Of a stretch of DNA of 64,000 nucleotides, positions 24,423-35,700 are shown one piece after another. Made by a program: the position numbers and the translations under genes. The DNA comes from Daldinia sp. FL1419. Lineage: Eukaryota > Ascomycota > Sordariomycetes > Xylariales > Hypoxylaceae. The DNA lies in the NCBI GenBank assembly GCA_025201765.1, contig MU623376.1, positions 186,001-250,000 of the forward strand, read 5' to 3'. The first letter of the stretch is position 1, and each line of letters opens with the position of its first letter. The notes beneath the pieces were generated by a model, which worked only from the letters and a program-made list of their open reading frames with translations, was not told the origin of the DNA and did no database searches.

Positions 24423-25329
24423 ATGGCTTACTTCTCAGACATCGTCGGCTTCGCCATGCTACTAGCCACAGCCCCCTTTGCAGTGGCCCATCAATCCCAA
24501 CCCACATGCTTCCCCATACCCGTAGCTCTCGATAATAACACCGCCCCAACCCCTACCATCAATAACACTCTAATCGTCGATATCGACACAAATAGCTCCA
24601 ACCCCAGCCCCAGTCCCAGCGCTCGCCCTGAACTGAGAATCATCGACTCGGATCCTTTGTACAAGTATGTAGGCTGCTGGTCCGAAGTCACCCTCCTAAA
24701 CCCCGATTCCCATTCTCTGGATGGGCCTTTTTTGACGGCGCCTGGCCTCATGAATGTCCACGTGTGCGTGGATTTCTGCCGTCATGCTGCCAACAAGAAT
24801 AAGGGGGGTAACCAAACTGGTTACCATTACGCGGGCCTTGAGTTCGCTTACCAGTGCTGGTGTGGTGATAACCTTTCGAAGCACAGTTACCACTTGATTG
24901 ACGACGTCTGTGATCTCCCCGTAAGTGGCATTTCGATTAATCCTTTCAATTTCTCCCCACTGCAAAGCGATGGGGTTGGGGGGTTTCCTGAACTATTTGA
25001 GCCGAATGATGCGTTTTAACCTCTAAAATATACTTGATGTCACTATGTCGTTTATTAGGCCGCTCGACTTAGAAGCCATTTACTGATTTTCGTCACTGTA
25101 GTGTGCCGGTGCCAACACGACCGTTTGTGGAGGCCATCTTGCCTTGACACTATACAATGTTACGGAAAAGAAGGGCCCTGGAGACAACAATGGCTTCAGC
25201 GGAAACGGAACCGATGGCAGTCCCGGCAAGCCGCAAGAGCCCGACGACGATGAAGCCGCACTCCAAGCCGTGGGAGTGGGTATTCTTGTCTTGGCTGTGA
25301 CTTTTGCCTTGGGTTGTGGTTTGTTGTAA
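24423..25329 (+). CDS. WSC-domain secreted/cell-surface protein
   Basis: Two exons (24423-24920, 25102-25329) with a 181-bp phase-0 intron give 241 residues. The N-terminal signal peptide has a hydrophobic core (Phe-Ala-Met-Leu-Leu-Ala-Thr-Ala-Pro-Phe-Ala-Val-Ala). An Asn/Ser/Pro-rich region with possible N-glycosylation sites follows. Then comes one WSC domain: Tyr-Val-Gly-Cys-Trp, Cys-Val-Asp-Phe-Cys, Tyr-Ala-Gly-Leu-Glu, Cys-Trp-Cys-Gly-Asp, and after the intron Pro-Cys-Ala-Gly-Ala and Cys-Gly-Gly. The domain is completed only by the splice. The protein ends in a hydrophobic segment with almost nothing after it (Leu-Gly-Cys-Gly-Leu-Leu), as in GPI-anchored proteins rather than Wsc1-type sensors with a cytoplasmic tail. 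It probably binds wall polysaccharide. The intron is long for the window. Confidence 0.8.
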
Positions 25330-25789
25330 GGTATGGGAGAGAAGTTGGAACTTAATGACCAAGGAGGATTTATCTATGCGTGGATGAGTGGCTAAACTTT
25401 GAGATCGAGTGTTACTATTTGATTTCTGTACACTCTTTTAGATCAGAGCCAGCGTTTGCCGTAGCGTCATCTTCCATAGAGGCGTTCAGCATTGTTGTCT
25501 ACTGTTTTGCCGTGGGGAAAAAAAGGGGGAGGATTAGGACTAGGTAATACCTTTAGATGTAGGTATAATTGGGACGAGAAAGCTGTTTAACCAGCCGGAA
25601 TACATGAAATCCAGACATAGAACTGTACAATAGATAGGTGGCATTCGTTGTTTGAAAAGCGTTATACAAGTCTAAATACATCGCTTCAATGATAAGAGCA
25701 CTCGCTTTCCATTAATGTCATACGTTTTATATTCCTATCGTGTCGCTCGTGGTGGTAGATATAGAGTATCATCGCTTTCGTAAACCGGA
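25330..25789. other. Intergenic region between convergent WSC and REV1 genes
   Basis: 3' flanks of both genes. No coding region seen. Confidence 0.5.
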
Positions 25790-28700
25790 TTATATATCCA
25801 ACGACCCTAAACCCCTTTCCCGCACCGCATTCTGCACTTCCTTTTTTATTCGTCCTACGGCCTCACGCCACGCTTCTTTCCCGCGATACTCCAACTCTTC
25901 GCCCCCATCTCCGCTGCTATCTTCCACTAAGTGATCTAACCACCGGACCAGCTTCGCCGCTTTATCCATGTCCCTCTCCTCCTTGACGACGCGAACCAAG
26001 TACGTCTCCAGCATCTCGGCGTCTCGGCGATGCGGCCCCTCGTCCCGCGTCTCGCGGTGCCATACGTTGAGCATATCCCGGATCTCGGGGAGGCTCGTTA
26101 GGCCGTTGGACGTGAAGCCGATCTTAGGCGGGCGGGGGGCGAAGTGTAGGCGCGTCTGGCCGTTTGGCAGGGCTGCTTGTTCCTGATCCCCACCCTCATC
26201 TGGTGCTTTCTTGTTTTGGTGGGGTTTCGACGAGTCCAGGACGGAGCGCTGGGCGCGACGACGGCGTTGGTGGTCGGCTATGACTTCGAGGCGGACTTCC
26301 TCGGGTAGCTCGGCGAGGAATTCCGGGTCTAGGTCTTCGACGTCGTGGAGGTCGGGTTGGGGCTGCTTGGGGATGGTGGTTTGGACGATTCCCGCGTTGG
26401 CGTCGGATTGTCGCTCGCGGGCGCGGGCGAAGAGGTTGGTTACACGACGCTTGGTTGGGGTTTTCTGCTTCGCGGGTTGGATGGCGCGGTCTTTGTGGGG
26501 GGAACGGGGAAGGGAAGTCTGTCTGCTTCGGGGTCGGTATTGTTCTAGGATTTCGGCCTTCATGTCGTCGGGTAGGGCGTTGAATACCTCCGGGTCGATC
26601 TCGGGAGGGATACCGTCTGAGAGTGCTGGGCTCTGAGTTCTTGATTTGGCTGCTGGTGTCTCCTCGCGGGGTTCCGGGGCTGATCGGCGGCCTTGCTCCA
26701 TAAGCCGGCTTCGAATGTCCGGGGGCAACTCAGCGATTACGGCAGGATCGGGGTTAGATGGCATGACGAATTGGGTCCCACTGATGTTTAAGGGGGTATT
26801 TGCTTTGGCGTCCGCCCTACCTGCTTGGGACAAGGCGAATGCTGGATGACGTTCTGGCTTCGGTTTTCGTGGTGTCAAGGGGCTCTCCGTGATGGGATCC
26901 TGCGCCTCGCCTCGGCCGTGTTTCGTGTTGGCCTCTTCTGCACCGCTGCCATCTTGGATTGGCTCTAGCGCTGGTTTTTTGTTCAGGCCGGGAGTACGAA
27001 AAGCGCCGAAGGTCAACTTCTTTTGGCTCCCGTCAGGTCCTGACGATGAAGTCTTGATCGGCTCGAGTTTAGTCAACTGAACGCCCAAGCCGCGAAGGTC
27101 ACCTGGACTAAATTTGTAGGAACGTAAAATCGACACCGCTTCTTTCCCCAACACTTGATAATCGTGGGTGGCAAGGCCGAACATGACACTCTTGTTGAAG
27201 GTATCACATTTGCCATGTCCCAAGTGTTTCGGCGGATCAAGAGGCGCGTCGAGCGAACGTCGCATAATCTTCATCGTAAGCTGTTTGCCCTTTACCTGCT
27301 CGTTCAGGAGACGTTTCTCCAATTCTTTACATAGGTTGAAGACGAACTCCTCGGCTTCTTCCTGGCTGATGAACCTGATTCCCCAGTTAACTTCAGCCGA
27401 GACCGATTTCCGAATTGGCTGTTCGCCGACCTCCGTTCTGTCGATACCTCGAGCGTATTCCCATAATTTTTCACCCGTCTTGGGTCCAAGGGTGTTGATC
27501 AGCCGCTCCTTGGAGGTTTCCCGGACATCGCTTACGAATTTTACACCAATCTCTTCCAATTTACCAGCGATACTGTAAGCGACACCAGGTAGATCGTCAA
27601 CTTTTAAGCCGCCAAGGAAACCTAGTACCTCTTCTGGCTTGATCTGATATTGGCCTGCTGGCTTGGCTCTTCGAAGAGCGACCTTTGCCAGTAGGATATT
27701 GCCACCAACTCCAACCGAAACAGCGCATCCCGTCTTTGCCTTGATTTGTTCCCGTAAGGCCGAGGCTATCTGGTCCGCCTTCTCTTGTTCTCTCCATATG
27801 CTACCTTCATCAACTCCAGAACCATCCGAGCCAACTGTGGATAAGAGAACTGAGGTGATATCTACAAGAGCCTCATCGATACTGACGCTCTGCACAATGC
27901 CACCGACTTCTAGGATGCATTCGTAGAATGATTTGCTCGCTTCCTCGTACGCTGGAAAATCATATGGTAATACTTTGAGCTCGGGACACAGCTCCTTAGC
28001 TCGTTTCATCCACATACCATTCTTCACGCCGTATTTCCTTGCCGGATAGTTACAACTGGCGATTTCTGAGCCAGATCCTGTCCCGTGCGCAACAACGGCG
28101 GGTTTATCGATAAATTCAGGCGCGCTTTTCAGTGAGACTGCACAGAAAAAACTGTCGAAGTCAACATGCATGACGTAGCGCCTCGCGCCAGCCTTCCTTT
28201 TCGTCTGCTTTTTCTGGGGACCTTTCTCGGCGGCGAGTCTCTGCATCCTAGACTTCAGCTCGGCTTTCCAGGTCGATAGGTGGTGTAGTCTGCTTTCGGA
28301 GTAATACTGCTGGATGAAATCGGGATTTGCGGTGGAAGACTTCCTCATCCGAGGATCCTGCAGAAGCAGCGCATTGTGTTCCTCGGAGGTCATCGTCTTC
28401 TGCTCCTCTATCGAAGGACCGGGCTGGACGTCATCTTCGATGTCGTCATTTTTTGGACCATCAGGCTTTGGACCATCAGGCTCCTTTGTTGGTTGTGGTG
28501 CTGTGGATTCTGGGTAGTTGACTAGCATCACCGTGTCGTCTAACTCGTCGGAAATATCTGGAGAGTATTGCAGACCTTGAGATGTACCCAAGTGCGTATT
28601 AGGCTTGAAGGACTCGTTATTCCGAGTATATCCCAGGGCTGGCCCTGGCCGGCTCGACGAAATATCTCCGAGATGTTTTCCGTCAATAGATTGGGCGATG

Positions 28701-29281
28701 CCTTTAAGCTGGCTGTTATAGAAACTGCTCTCGGTTTGCTCTCGATATCTTGCCAGGGGTGATTGCGGACTAGACTGCGTGGATATTCCAGTTCCACTTA
28801 GTTTTATCGTCTTCTGCCTGGGGCTCTCATCTATTACTCGATAATCAGACCACGGGAGAAGCTTTCCGGCTTTGATGGAGTCCGTAACCCAAGCAGGCTT
28901 CACCATCCTATACTTGCTAAAGTCAACCATCTTCTTGGGTGGTAAGCTGGATGCAATGATGTGAGTTGCCATAGTTTTAGAGTCCAAGTATTGGAGAAAG
29001 CCGGCGCCATGTTGCACTAAATCGCGATGAAGGACTTGAAGTGGCGGTTGCGTGTAGCCTATAACATGCGCAACGACTCCCTTGAATATTTGAGGCTTAT
29101 CTGTTGATGAAGCTCGCAATTCCGAGTCGAGATTTTGTAGTTTGATTTTCTTGCGACGAAAATAATCCCCAAAGCCTCCAAAGGCGCTCGGCTCGTATTC
29201 CTCGCCCGCTTCATCCGAAAAGGTATGTTCCTCTATGCGCTTTCGCACGGCGTTTGAATTGGCATCTAGTCGACTCCCCAT
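25790..29281 (-). CDS. REV1: DNA repair protein REV1, deoxycytidyl transferase (Y-family)
   Basis: Intronless frame of 1163 residues. REV1 inserts dCMP opposite abasic and bulky lesions and recruits polymerase zeta. Order: a BRCT domain at about 65-150 (Val-Lys-Pro-Ala-Trp-Val), then a Y-family palm/finger region from about 366 with Asp-Phe-Asp-Ser-Phe-Phe (metal-binding Asp). The second catalytic motif Ser-Ile-Asp-Glu-Ala lies at about 470. Helix-hairpin-helix and little-finger regions follow to about 730. Three ubiquitin-binding-like motifs with a central Leu-Pro lie near 844, 894 and 987. The last 110 residues match the REV1 C-terminal domain that binds polymerase zeta/REV7. All key acidic residues are intact, so it should be active. 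The ATG at 29281 is the first Met of the frame. Confidence 0.96.
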   Translation of the reverse strand: MGSRLDANSNAVRKRIEEHTFSDEAGEEYEPSAFGGFGDYFRRKKIKLQNLDSELRASSTDKPQIFKGVVAHVIGYTQPPLQVLHRDLVQHGAGFLQYLDSKTMATHIIASSLPPKKMVDFSKYRMVKPAWVTDSIKAGKLLPWSDYRVIDESPRQKTIKLSGTGISTQSSPQSPLARYREQTESSFYNSQLKGIAQSIDGKHLGDISSSRPGPALGYTRNNESFKPNTHLGTSQGLQYSPDISDELDDTVMLVNYPESTAPQPTKEPDGPKPDGPKNDDIEDDVQPGPSIEEQKTMTSEEHNALLLQDPRMRKSSTANPDFIQQYYSESRLHHLSTWKAELKSRMQRLAAEKGPQKKQTKRKAGARRYVMHVDFDSFFCAVSLKSAPEFIDKPAVVAHGTGSGSEIASCNYPARKYGVKNGMWMKRAKELCPELKVLPYDFPAYEEASKSFYECILEVGGIVQSVSIDEALVDITSVLLSTVGSDGSGVDEGSIWREQEKADQIASALREQIKAKTGCAVSVGVGGNILLAKVALRRAKPAGQYQIKPEEVLGFLGGLKVDDLPGVAYSIAGKLEEIGVKFVSDVRETSKERLINTLGPKTGEKLWEYARGIDRTEVGEQPIRKSVSAEVNWGIRFISQEEAEEFVFNLCKELEKRLLNEQVKGKQLTMKIMRRSLDAPLDPPKHLGHGKCDTFNKSVMFGLATHDYQVLGKEAVSILRSYKFSPGDLRGLGVQLTKLEPIKTSSSGPDGSQKKLTFGAFRTPGLNKKPALEPIQDGSGAEEANTKHGRGEAQDPITESPLTPRKPKPERHPAFALSQAGRADAKANTPLNISGTQFVMPSNPDPAVIAELPPDIRSRLMEQGRRSAPEPREETPAAKSRTQSPALSDGIPPEIDPEVFNALPDDMKAEILEQYRPRSRQTSLPRSPHKDRAIQPAKQKTPTKRRVTNLFARARERQSDANAGIVQTTIPKQPQPDLHDVEDLDPEFLAELPEEVRLEVIADHQRRRRAQRSVLDSSKPHQNKKAPDEGGDQEQAALPNGQTRLHFAPRPPKIGFTSNGLTSLPEIRDMLNVWHRETRDEGPHRRDAEMLETYLVRVVKEERDMDKAAKLVRWLDHLVEDSSGDGGEELEYRGKEAWREAVGRIKKEVQNAVRERGLGSLDI

Positions 29282-30169
29282 TTTGATTGAATTATCAGCT
29301 TGATTTCAAACAATAATATGTCTACCTGTTTCGATAAAATAATCTACTCGATTGCCTGTGGCGATCTTTCGATGAGAGGTCATTTTGGGCTCGACGGGGT
29401 TTCAAGCCGTAGTGAGCACAACATGATATGACTCGGCTAAATAAAAGGTTCCTGCAATTACGAAGCCGTTAAAATTAGATACCTAAGTTTAGAAGTTTAT
29501 ATAAACATCGACTTCTTTCGATTTCATCCTTCACCGACAAATGTTTAATTGATAAACGCGTGGCAGAAGAAGACGCTGATTAACGAGACGCGGGTAGCGT
29601 CACGTTATCCCGTGACCCCGTGACCTAATTAATGCGAGGTAAGCGAGTAGGTACCCAGGTACTTAGGTACTTGGGTACCAAGATGCATTGTCTCTGTACC
29701 CTGATAAATAATAGCCTAACACGTCCTAGTAAATGCATACAAGTACCTAACCTAGGTACCTTTGGTCCTCCTCAGAATGGAGGTATGTAGATAATCATTC
29801 CCAAGTAAACCTAGGTACCTACCTGGGCACCTGAGGTATGGACCCATGTAGGTAGTTTATATCGATTTATTCAAATACTTACATACATCTATCTATCTAT
29901 CTATCTGTCTACAAAGTCTGGTGGATGTATTACACCAATTCTATCAAAGTATCCCGGCCGTTTAATGGGATTGATCCGAACCTCGCGTTTCGGCAGCATC
30001 AACCATCTGCCTCAATACCAAGAATAGACGTCCTTTATGGGCTTACCTCCTATATAGGTGTTCTCAGTTGTAAAGAACATACCTATCCAACTGATTATCG
30101 AAGAGGCAAACGCCTTATATAAAGCTCTCGCATCCTGCCCTATCGAGGAATGTCGCGAGCTTGAATGTT
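29282..30169. other. Intergenic region, REV1 promoter with ACCTAGGTAC cluster
   Basis: Contains the REV1 upstream region and the 3' flank of the orphan membrane protein. Between about 29640 and 29860 it is full of GGTACCTAGGT and AGGTACC palindromes. An (ATCT)5 microsatellite lies at about 29886-29906. No gene is seen. Confidence 0.55.
29886..29906. repeat. Tetranucleotide microsatellite (ATCT)5
   Basis: About five tandem ATCT copies in intergenic DNA. Confidence 0.8.
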
Positions 30170-31162
30170 TCATGCTTGAACCCTTTGGGCAGCCTGCGGC
30201 CACGTAATCCATCGGGTTGGCTCTTGCTGTCCTTGTTCTTTTTGTTGCTTCTGCGATTGCTTCGGCACTGACTCCTGCCTTGGATCCTGTCTTTGCCCTC
30301 GTGTTTGTTTGAGGGGTTCTTGAACCTGCCCTGTAGGCCCCGTGGATCGGGCTTGGGTCTGTGGATATGGGTTCGGAAACACTGTCTGAGGCTGAACTCG
30401 CTGGGTCTGGTTCGTTACACTTACTGGCTCGGAACGCCGAGTGCCACTGGGCCCAGGGATCCACTGAACTTGTTCGTGCTGAGATCGCGCAACTGGATTC
30501 GCAAAACGTACCTCTTTCTGCGACTTCTGTTGGACGGGGTCCGTACCTTGATATATAACCTGTGGCTGTTGGCCTGGCCTCTGTCCTAATGTAGGCGTCA
30601 CTGCTTGTTGTCGAACTATAGGAGACTCGATCACTGGAGCCCGGCTTGTTCGTCGTTGTCTCGTTGGGGTTTGAGCCGTAGGTGTTTGAGCCGCAGGTGT
30701 TTGGGCTGTAGGTGTTTGGGCCATAGGTGTTTGGATCACTGGAGGCTCGGGCGCCGGAGGCCGAGTGGTCCAATGACCAGGAAGAAGAGGTGGTCGGCCG
30801 ATACTACTATACAGTTTGAAATATAACAAGACAATCACAATCGCCTTCAGCATTTCAAACCAGTTGTTTGTAAAGAAACGGATGTCAGCGAGCACAAGCC
30901 CGCCCGCATCGAGGGAGGCGTATAGGATTTGCCTAGATAAAGTATTAAGCCAGTGATCTCGTCGGCGCCTAGTCTCGGGGTACATTCGCGTACGAATGGT
31001 CCAGAATGTCATTAGGAGTAAGGTCCAACGGGTTAAAGAGTTAAGAAACCCGTTGGTGTCAAACTTAATTACGATGCTTAAAAATTCGACGGCGAACCAT
31101 GGTGCCATACTAAAGGCGAGTTGGCCGAGGGAATACCCTCTAACCAGTCCTGCACTAGCCAT
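30170..31162 (-). CDS. Orphan membrane protein with Gln-Thr-Pro-x-Ala repeats
   Basis: Single-exon frame of 330 residues from an ATG. I recognise no family. The first 125 residues hold about three hydrophobic segments (around 10-30, 40-58 and 102-120) separated by Arg-rich loops, for example Arg-Arg-Arg-Arg-Asp near 70. From about 140 it changes to five near-perfect five-residue repeats Gln-Thr-Pro-x-Ala, encoded by a 15-bp tandem repeat at about 30665-30738. A long hydrophilic Gln/Arg/Pro tail of about 170 residues follows. The layout suggests an integral membrane protein with a disordered, positively charged tail in the cytosol or lumen. It could be a young or lineage-specific gene. Codon use does not look random, and the frame is longer than expected by chance. 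Confidence 0.55.
   Translation of the reverse strand: MASAGLVRGYSLGQLAFSMAPWFAVEFLSIVIKFDTNGFLNSLTRWTLLLMTFWTIRTRMYPETRRRRDHWLNTLSRQILYASLDAGGLVLADIRFFTNNWFEMLKAIVIVLLYFKLYSSIGRPPLLPGHWTTRPPAPEPPVIQTPMAQTPTAQTPAAQTPTAQTPTRQRRTSRAPVIESPIVRQQAVTPTLGQRPGQQPQVIYQGTDPVQQKSQKEVRFANPVARSQHEQVQWIPGPSGTRRSEPVSVTNQTQRVQPQTVFPNPYPQTQARSTGPTGQVQEPLKQTRGQRQDPRQESVPKQSQKQQKEQGQQEPTRWITWPQAAQRVQA
30665..30738. repeat. 15-bp tandem repeat inside the orphan gene
   Basis: Five copies of a 15-bp unit reading GGTGTTTGRGCYGTA-like on the plus strand. In the gene they encode Gln-Thr-Pro-x-Ala, with x being Met, Thr or Ala. Differences are mainly single substitutions. Confidence 0.8.
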
Positions 31163-31762
31163 TATGCGATTACCTTAGGTTGCTATTTAATGATAATATT
31201 ACGGTGCGAGCTTTTGGTTATGCGATTATGATTTAGGTTGGTTTCTGTCTCGACTTGAAAGGGGGTGATGATGATTCGTCTGGATTTTTTTCTTCCTTTG
31301 AAGTCGCTAATAGCATCATATATAATCTTTCATTATCTATATTTGTATTTCAACAACAGGTCTATTGCTAGACGACACATTTTCGGTTGAAACAATTGCC
31401 ATCCAGAACTTTGTCGAACGGACAAATACATTGGTCAAAGAAAAGCCTGTTGTTGGTTTGCCGCACAACGATGGAATAGTATTTGGGCCTAAACAAAGAC
31501 GTTAGGCGCCCATGACAACGTTTTGAATTTAATATTGCTGTTTCGTAACTAATGTGGCTTTCCATGGAAGTTTCTCCTAGAGATAAATAGGAATTGGATG
31601 TATCGATAGGAAAATAGAAATAACCAGGAAATTTTCGTCCCATTTATCTTCTTCAAGTTAATTCTTCGTGTTACTCAATTGCGAACTAAACGCCTAGGAA
31701 AGTTGGAAGAGATAAACGATACACCCAAGTAAATCTATCCTACCCAGGTTAATAGAACTACG
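31163..31762. other. Intergenic region (divergent promoter)
   Basis: 600 bp between the orphan membrane gene (minus) and the acetyltransferase gene (plus). A 91-codon minus-strand frame at 31368-31643 overlaps it but shows no domain, so I do not call it. Confidence 0.5.
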
Positions 31763-32458
31763 ATGGCCAGATACGAAGTTGAGACTACTCTTCCCTTCCT
31801 AGAAGTACAAAAATGGGCCAAACCCACCATTACTGAACGGCTTATCCTTCGGCCTCTCTGTTTTAAAGATCTTGAAGGATTTCATGCACTTTTCAATGAG
31901 CCGGAAGCTATGGCCTTAGCTTATGTAGGTGGCAAGAAAGCCCAACCCGATATGATTCACAATGCGGAGTTAATGATACAATTAATGAGACCCTGGGGTG
32001 GTAACACGGTGTTGGATTTTGCAGTCCTCCTCCAAACATCAGACGGGGAAGAAGGGGACTTTATCGGAATGGCATCCATAACAGTTCGTAAAAACTGGCC
32101 TGACCTCGGGTATATGCTGAGGAAGCAATACTGGGGGCATGGCTATGCCACAGAGGCTGTAAATGCTCTTTTAGAATTTTGGTGGAATCTTCCACGCAGT
32201 AGGACAACAATCCATGTAACTCGCGATTCTCTAGGTCGAAATGAGATAAACGCCTTGACAATTGGGAATGAGAAACTCCTCGTCGAACGAATCATGGCTC
32301 TTGCGGAAAGTAGAAATAAAGCAAGTCAACGCGTTCTTAAGAAAGCAGGGTTTCAGCAGATCGGCTTTAGAGACGATAATATTTTATTTCGAAAGATCTT
32401 TCCTATAGCTGAGACTTCACCTGAACATTACCGCGATCTATATTGGGGTCCCAAATGA
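31763..32458 (+). CDS. GNAT-family N-acetyltransferase (RimJ/RimL-like)
   Basis: Single-exon frame of 231 residues, normal for the family. The N-terminus carries the RimJ/RimL opening Thr-Glu-Arg-Leu-Ile-Leu-Arg-Pro-Leu. The acetyl-CoA pyrophosphate loop is Arg-Lys-Gln-Tyr-Trp-Gly-His-Gly-Tyr-Ala at about 118-128 (consensus Arg/Gln-x-x-Gly-x-Gly/Ala). A later Asn-Lys-Ala-Ser-Gln-Arg-Val-Leu-Lys-Lys-Ala-Gly-Phe segment is motif B. Substrate cannot be told. Relatives acetylate protein N-termini, amines or antibiotics. About 25 extra residues between the two motifs are unusual. It lies right beside the RIP-damaged transposon but is itself intact. Confidence 0.85.
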   Translation: MARYEVETTLPFLEVQKWAKPTITERLILRPLCFKDLEGFHALFNEPEAMALAYVGGKKAQPDMIHNAELMIQLMRPWGGNTVLDFAVLLQTSDGEEGDFIGMASITVRKNWPDLGYMLRKQYWGHGYATEAVNALLEFWWNLPRSRTTIHVTRDSLGRNEINALTIGNEKLLVERIMALAESRNKASQRVLKKAGFQQIGFRDDNILFRKIFPIAETSPEHYRDLYWGPK

Positions 32459-32770
32459 TTCTTTTTGGTCATCATGAGTTTGCGCGTGGGTGGCCTAGGT
32501 AGGTAGTCATATAATATACAGGAAACACATGCATAAGGGTAGCTGAACTGCCGCTGTATCAATCTACCAACCGTCGAGAATACCTCGTCAGAAGATACCT
32601 AAATAATAGGGGCACCCCGGTCAAGGTCAACCAAGTACCTAAAACATTATATCCTTCTATGGGTATCTTTGAGGGACTATATACAGAGGTAGGTAGTATA
32701 TTACTTCTTTAATAGATATCTTATAAAGTTAACCTGCAAATTCCACGCTCATTTGTATATATCTTTAATG
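32459..32770. other. Intergenic region left of the transposon relic
   Basis: 3' flank of the acetyltransferase gene, ending in the left target-site copy CTTTAATG at 32763-32770. No gene. Confidence 0.6.
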
Positions 32771-35700
32771 CAGGGTTGCAATCCATTCTATCTTTCTATC
32801 AAAATGCCTTAGTGTAATAGGTGTATTATACTTACCAGAATTTAGGATGTGAATAAGTTAGTGGGTTAAAATGTAGATTAATGGATTAATAGATTACATA
32901 ATATTTGAAGTTATTATTAATAATAAATTTTATATAATTTCTTTTAATTTTGATATTAAGGTTCTTCTTATATTAAATAAATTAGTAAAAATTTAAAAAT
33001 AAAGTTATTTATATTAATTATTTTTATTGGATTTTCGGAATTTATGATATTTAATCATTTTATTGCCTATTTTTATAACTTTTTATTAATTATCTTTTTA
33101 ATTTTTACATTTTTAGCCTTGTTGTTTATTAAGTAATAATAAGGGTTTTAATCTTTTATTATTTTAATCTGTAATTAAGACTATAATACCTAATATATAA
33201 AAATTATATTAGCATTAATTCTATATTATAGCAATGAAATCATACAGCTTGCAGCTAAAAAAAGCCTTTTACATTTGGTTAATATAGGTTAAATTGTAAG
33301 GATATCTAAAGCTATTTTTAATAATTGCAGGTATTTTTCTTAATGTTTATATTAATATTTAATAAAATTATTAATTTTACTATTATTAAATTTGGGATTA
33401 TTATATTAATACTTGTATTTATCCATATCTTTAGGTAATATTAAAATGTTTGAATTTGTTGATACATTATGAGAATTATTTACAAAAATTTTAAATAGGT
33501 TATTTTGTTGTTGTTGGTGCTTAATAGGCTATAAATCAACCCTTATATTTTTTAAAAAAATGTCTTTTATTTAAAAATAGTTGTTTAATTAGAGCTTTTT
33601 AACAATTCCACGAACATTTATTACCTATTTAGGTTGGTGAGACCATAAATGGTTAAATTAACCTTATTTGAATGTAGGGTGGAGAGTGATAGCAGTGTAA
33701 TAAATGGGAGTTTTATTAAATTTATTATAATATTTATTGAAGATTTTTCAGGTAAATATAATATTAATATGAAAATACTTGGAATTGGGAAAATCGTTAA
33801 TTGATTTTTTGAATTTTTCAAAAGATTTTAATAGAAATTTAAATTTTAATAAAATATCCTAAATATGATTGTACAAACTTATTTAACCCCTAACACACCT
33901 TTTAATTATACTATTACTTTTAAACCATTTAATAATACTATCATAAAATACTAATATATCTTATAATATTTCAATCATTTTCCAATCTCTATCTAAAAAA
34001 AGATTTTCAAACTTACATATAAACAGTATTAATAAAATATGTAATATTTGAAATTTTTTATTATAATAACTATCCTCTTATTATTATTTTTTTTTAAAAA
34101 TAAATTTTTTAATATAACAATATAACACTAAAATACATTAAATTATATAATATTAAAATAGTTACCACATATTATTATCAAATATAATTTTATAAATAAT
34201 TCTATTTTTTACAACAAGAAATTGGTATTAGAGTTTTCGTAAATGCAAGGCAAGGTAATCTTAATTAAATATTTTATATACAAAATTATGGAACTTCCCA
34301 ATAAGGCCTTTCAAACACCACACATCATGTTTTAATTTAGTTAAAGCTATTTTGCCTGATAGTCCCGCCTCAAATACCTCAACATTATGGTTAAATAATA
34401 AGACTTTTACTAAAAGGTTAAATATATAATTAAAATAATATCCACATCTTTTACAACTATTAAATCTAAATAAATTACTTATTGAATTTATAATTATATT
34501 GTTATTTAAAATGTTATTGAAGGTAAAATAACCTATTTTATCCCATATCTTAAATTCATCCAATATACTAATAACTTAAAATGTAATATTAATACCTATA
34601 TACTTCAACATCATTTCAAAAACTCCTAAAACTAATTTATAAGGCTTATTATTTTTATCTTTAAAGAAATAAATTATTCTGTATAAAAAAAAACAATTAA
34701 ATAATTTTTAATTATTAAATAAAATGTGTATTATGTTTGGAAACTATTTTAAAATCTTAATAACCCTTTTTTTATGTTTAGCAAATAATATCTAAATACA
34801 GTTTTTTACTGTTTTATGAAATATATAAACATTTTGCTTTTTTGGTATATTGTTACAATAATTTATTAGGGCTCATAATTTAAGATTTTCAGCTTTAAAG
34901 AATAGAAAATTCATATATATAATATATTTGATTAAAAGATATTAGAAGTGTTTAGTATCAAAATTTAAAATAAATACATTAGTTAATTTTTAATTTTTAC
35001 AATCATATAAATTAAGGCCTATTTTTTTAATTATTTTTAGTACCTTTTTAACTTAAACTTTCTGAAATTTAACCTTAAAAAAGGCTTTTTTTTAATTACT
35101 TAATATTAAGATTTTGTGGGTTTAAAATAAGTAATTTAATACATTTTATAAGTTATTGGTGAGATATGTTTTTAAATTCAAATTTTTTTTATAAATATAA
35201 ATTTTATATATTTATTTTTAAATTATTTCATTTTTAATATTATATTCAAAATGTTATACTTAATATTGTATTTTTTAAGATCTTTTAGTTAATTGTTACC
35301 CCTTATATAACCTCTAAAATGCCTCTTCTTATTCCATAATAGGTTGTTAGGTTAGAGACTTGGAAATAGGCGTAATAATAGGTATATTAGTGGGTATATT
35401 GAAAGGTGTGGAGGTAATAAAGTTGGATATAGTGTTTAAATAAATAAGTAAATTGGAGGTTTTGAGGGTATTAGAGGTATCAATAAAAAGATTAATATCT
35501 TTATTAATAATTTTAATTGAAAAAATAACTACCATTATATGTATTTATTTAAAATTTGAGTATAAAATTGTAATAATTTATTAATATATAAGATAATTTT
35601 TATAATAATTTAAATATTATTAACATATTTTATAAGGAAATTAAGATATAAGAATTTAAATATATATTTGTATAAAAATTTATATATATTATATTATAAA

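Noticed and set aside
26211..26636. 141-codon frame on the plus strand
   Set aside because: It lies opposite the REV1 coding sequence and is a shadow of its codon bias.
35347..35535. AT-rich frame inside the transposon
   Set aside because: Its composition is driven by RIP. It cannot be linked to any transposase segment.
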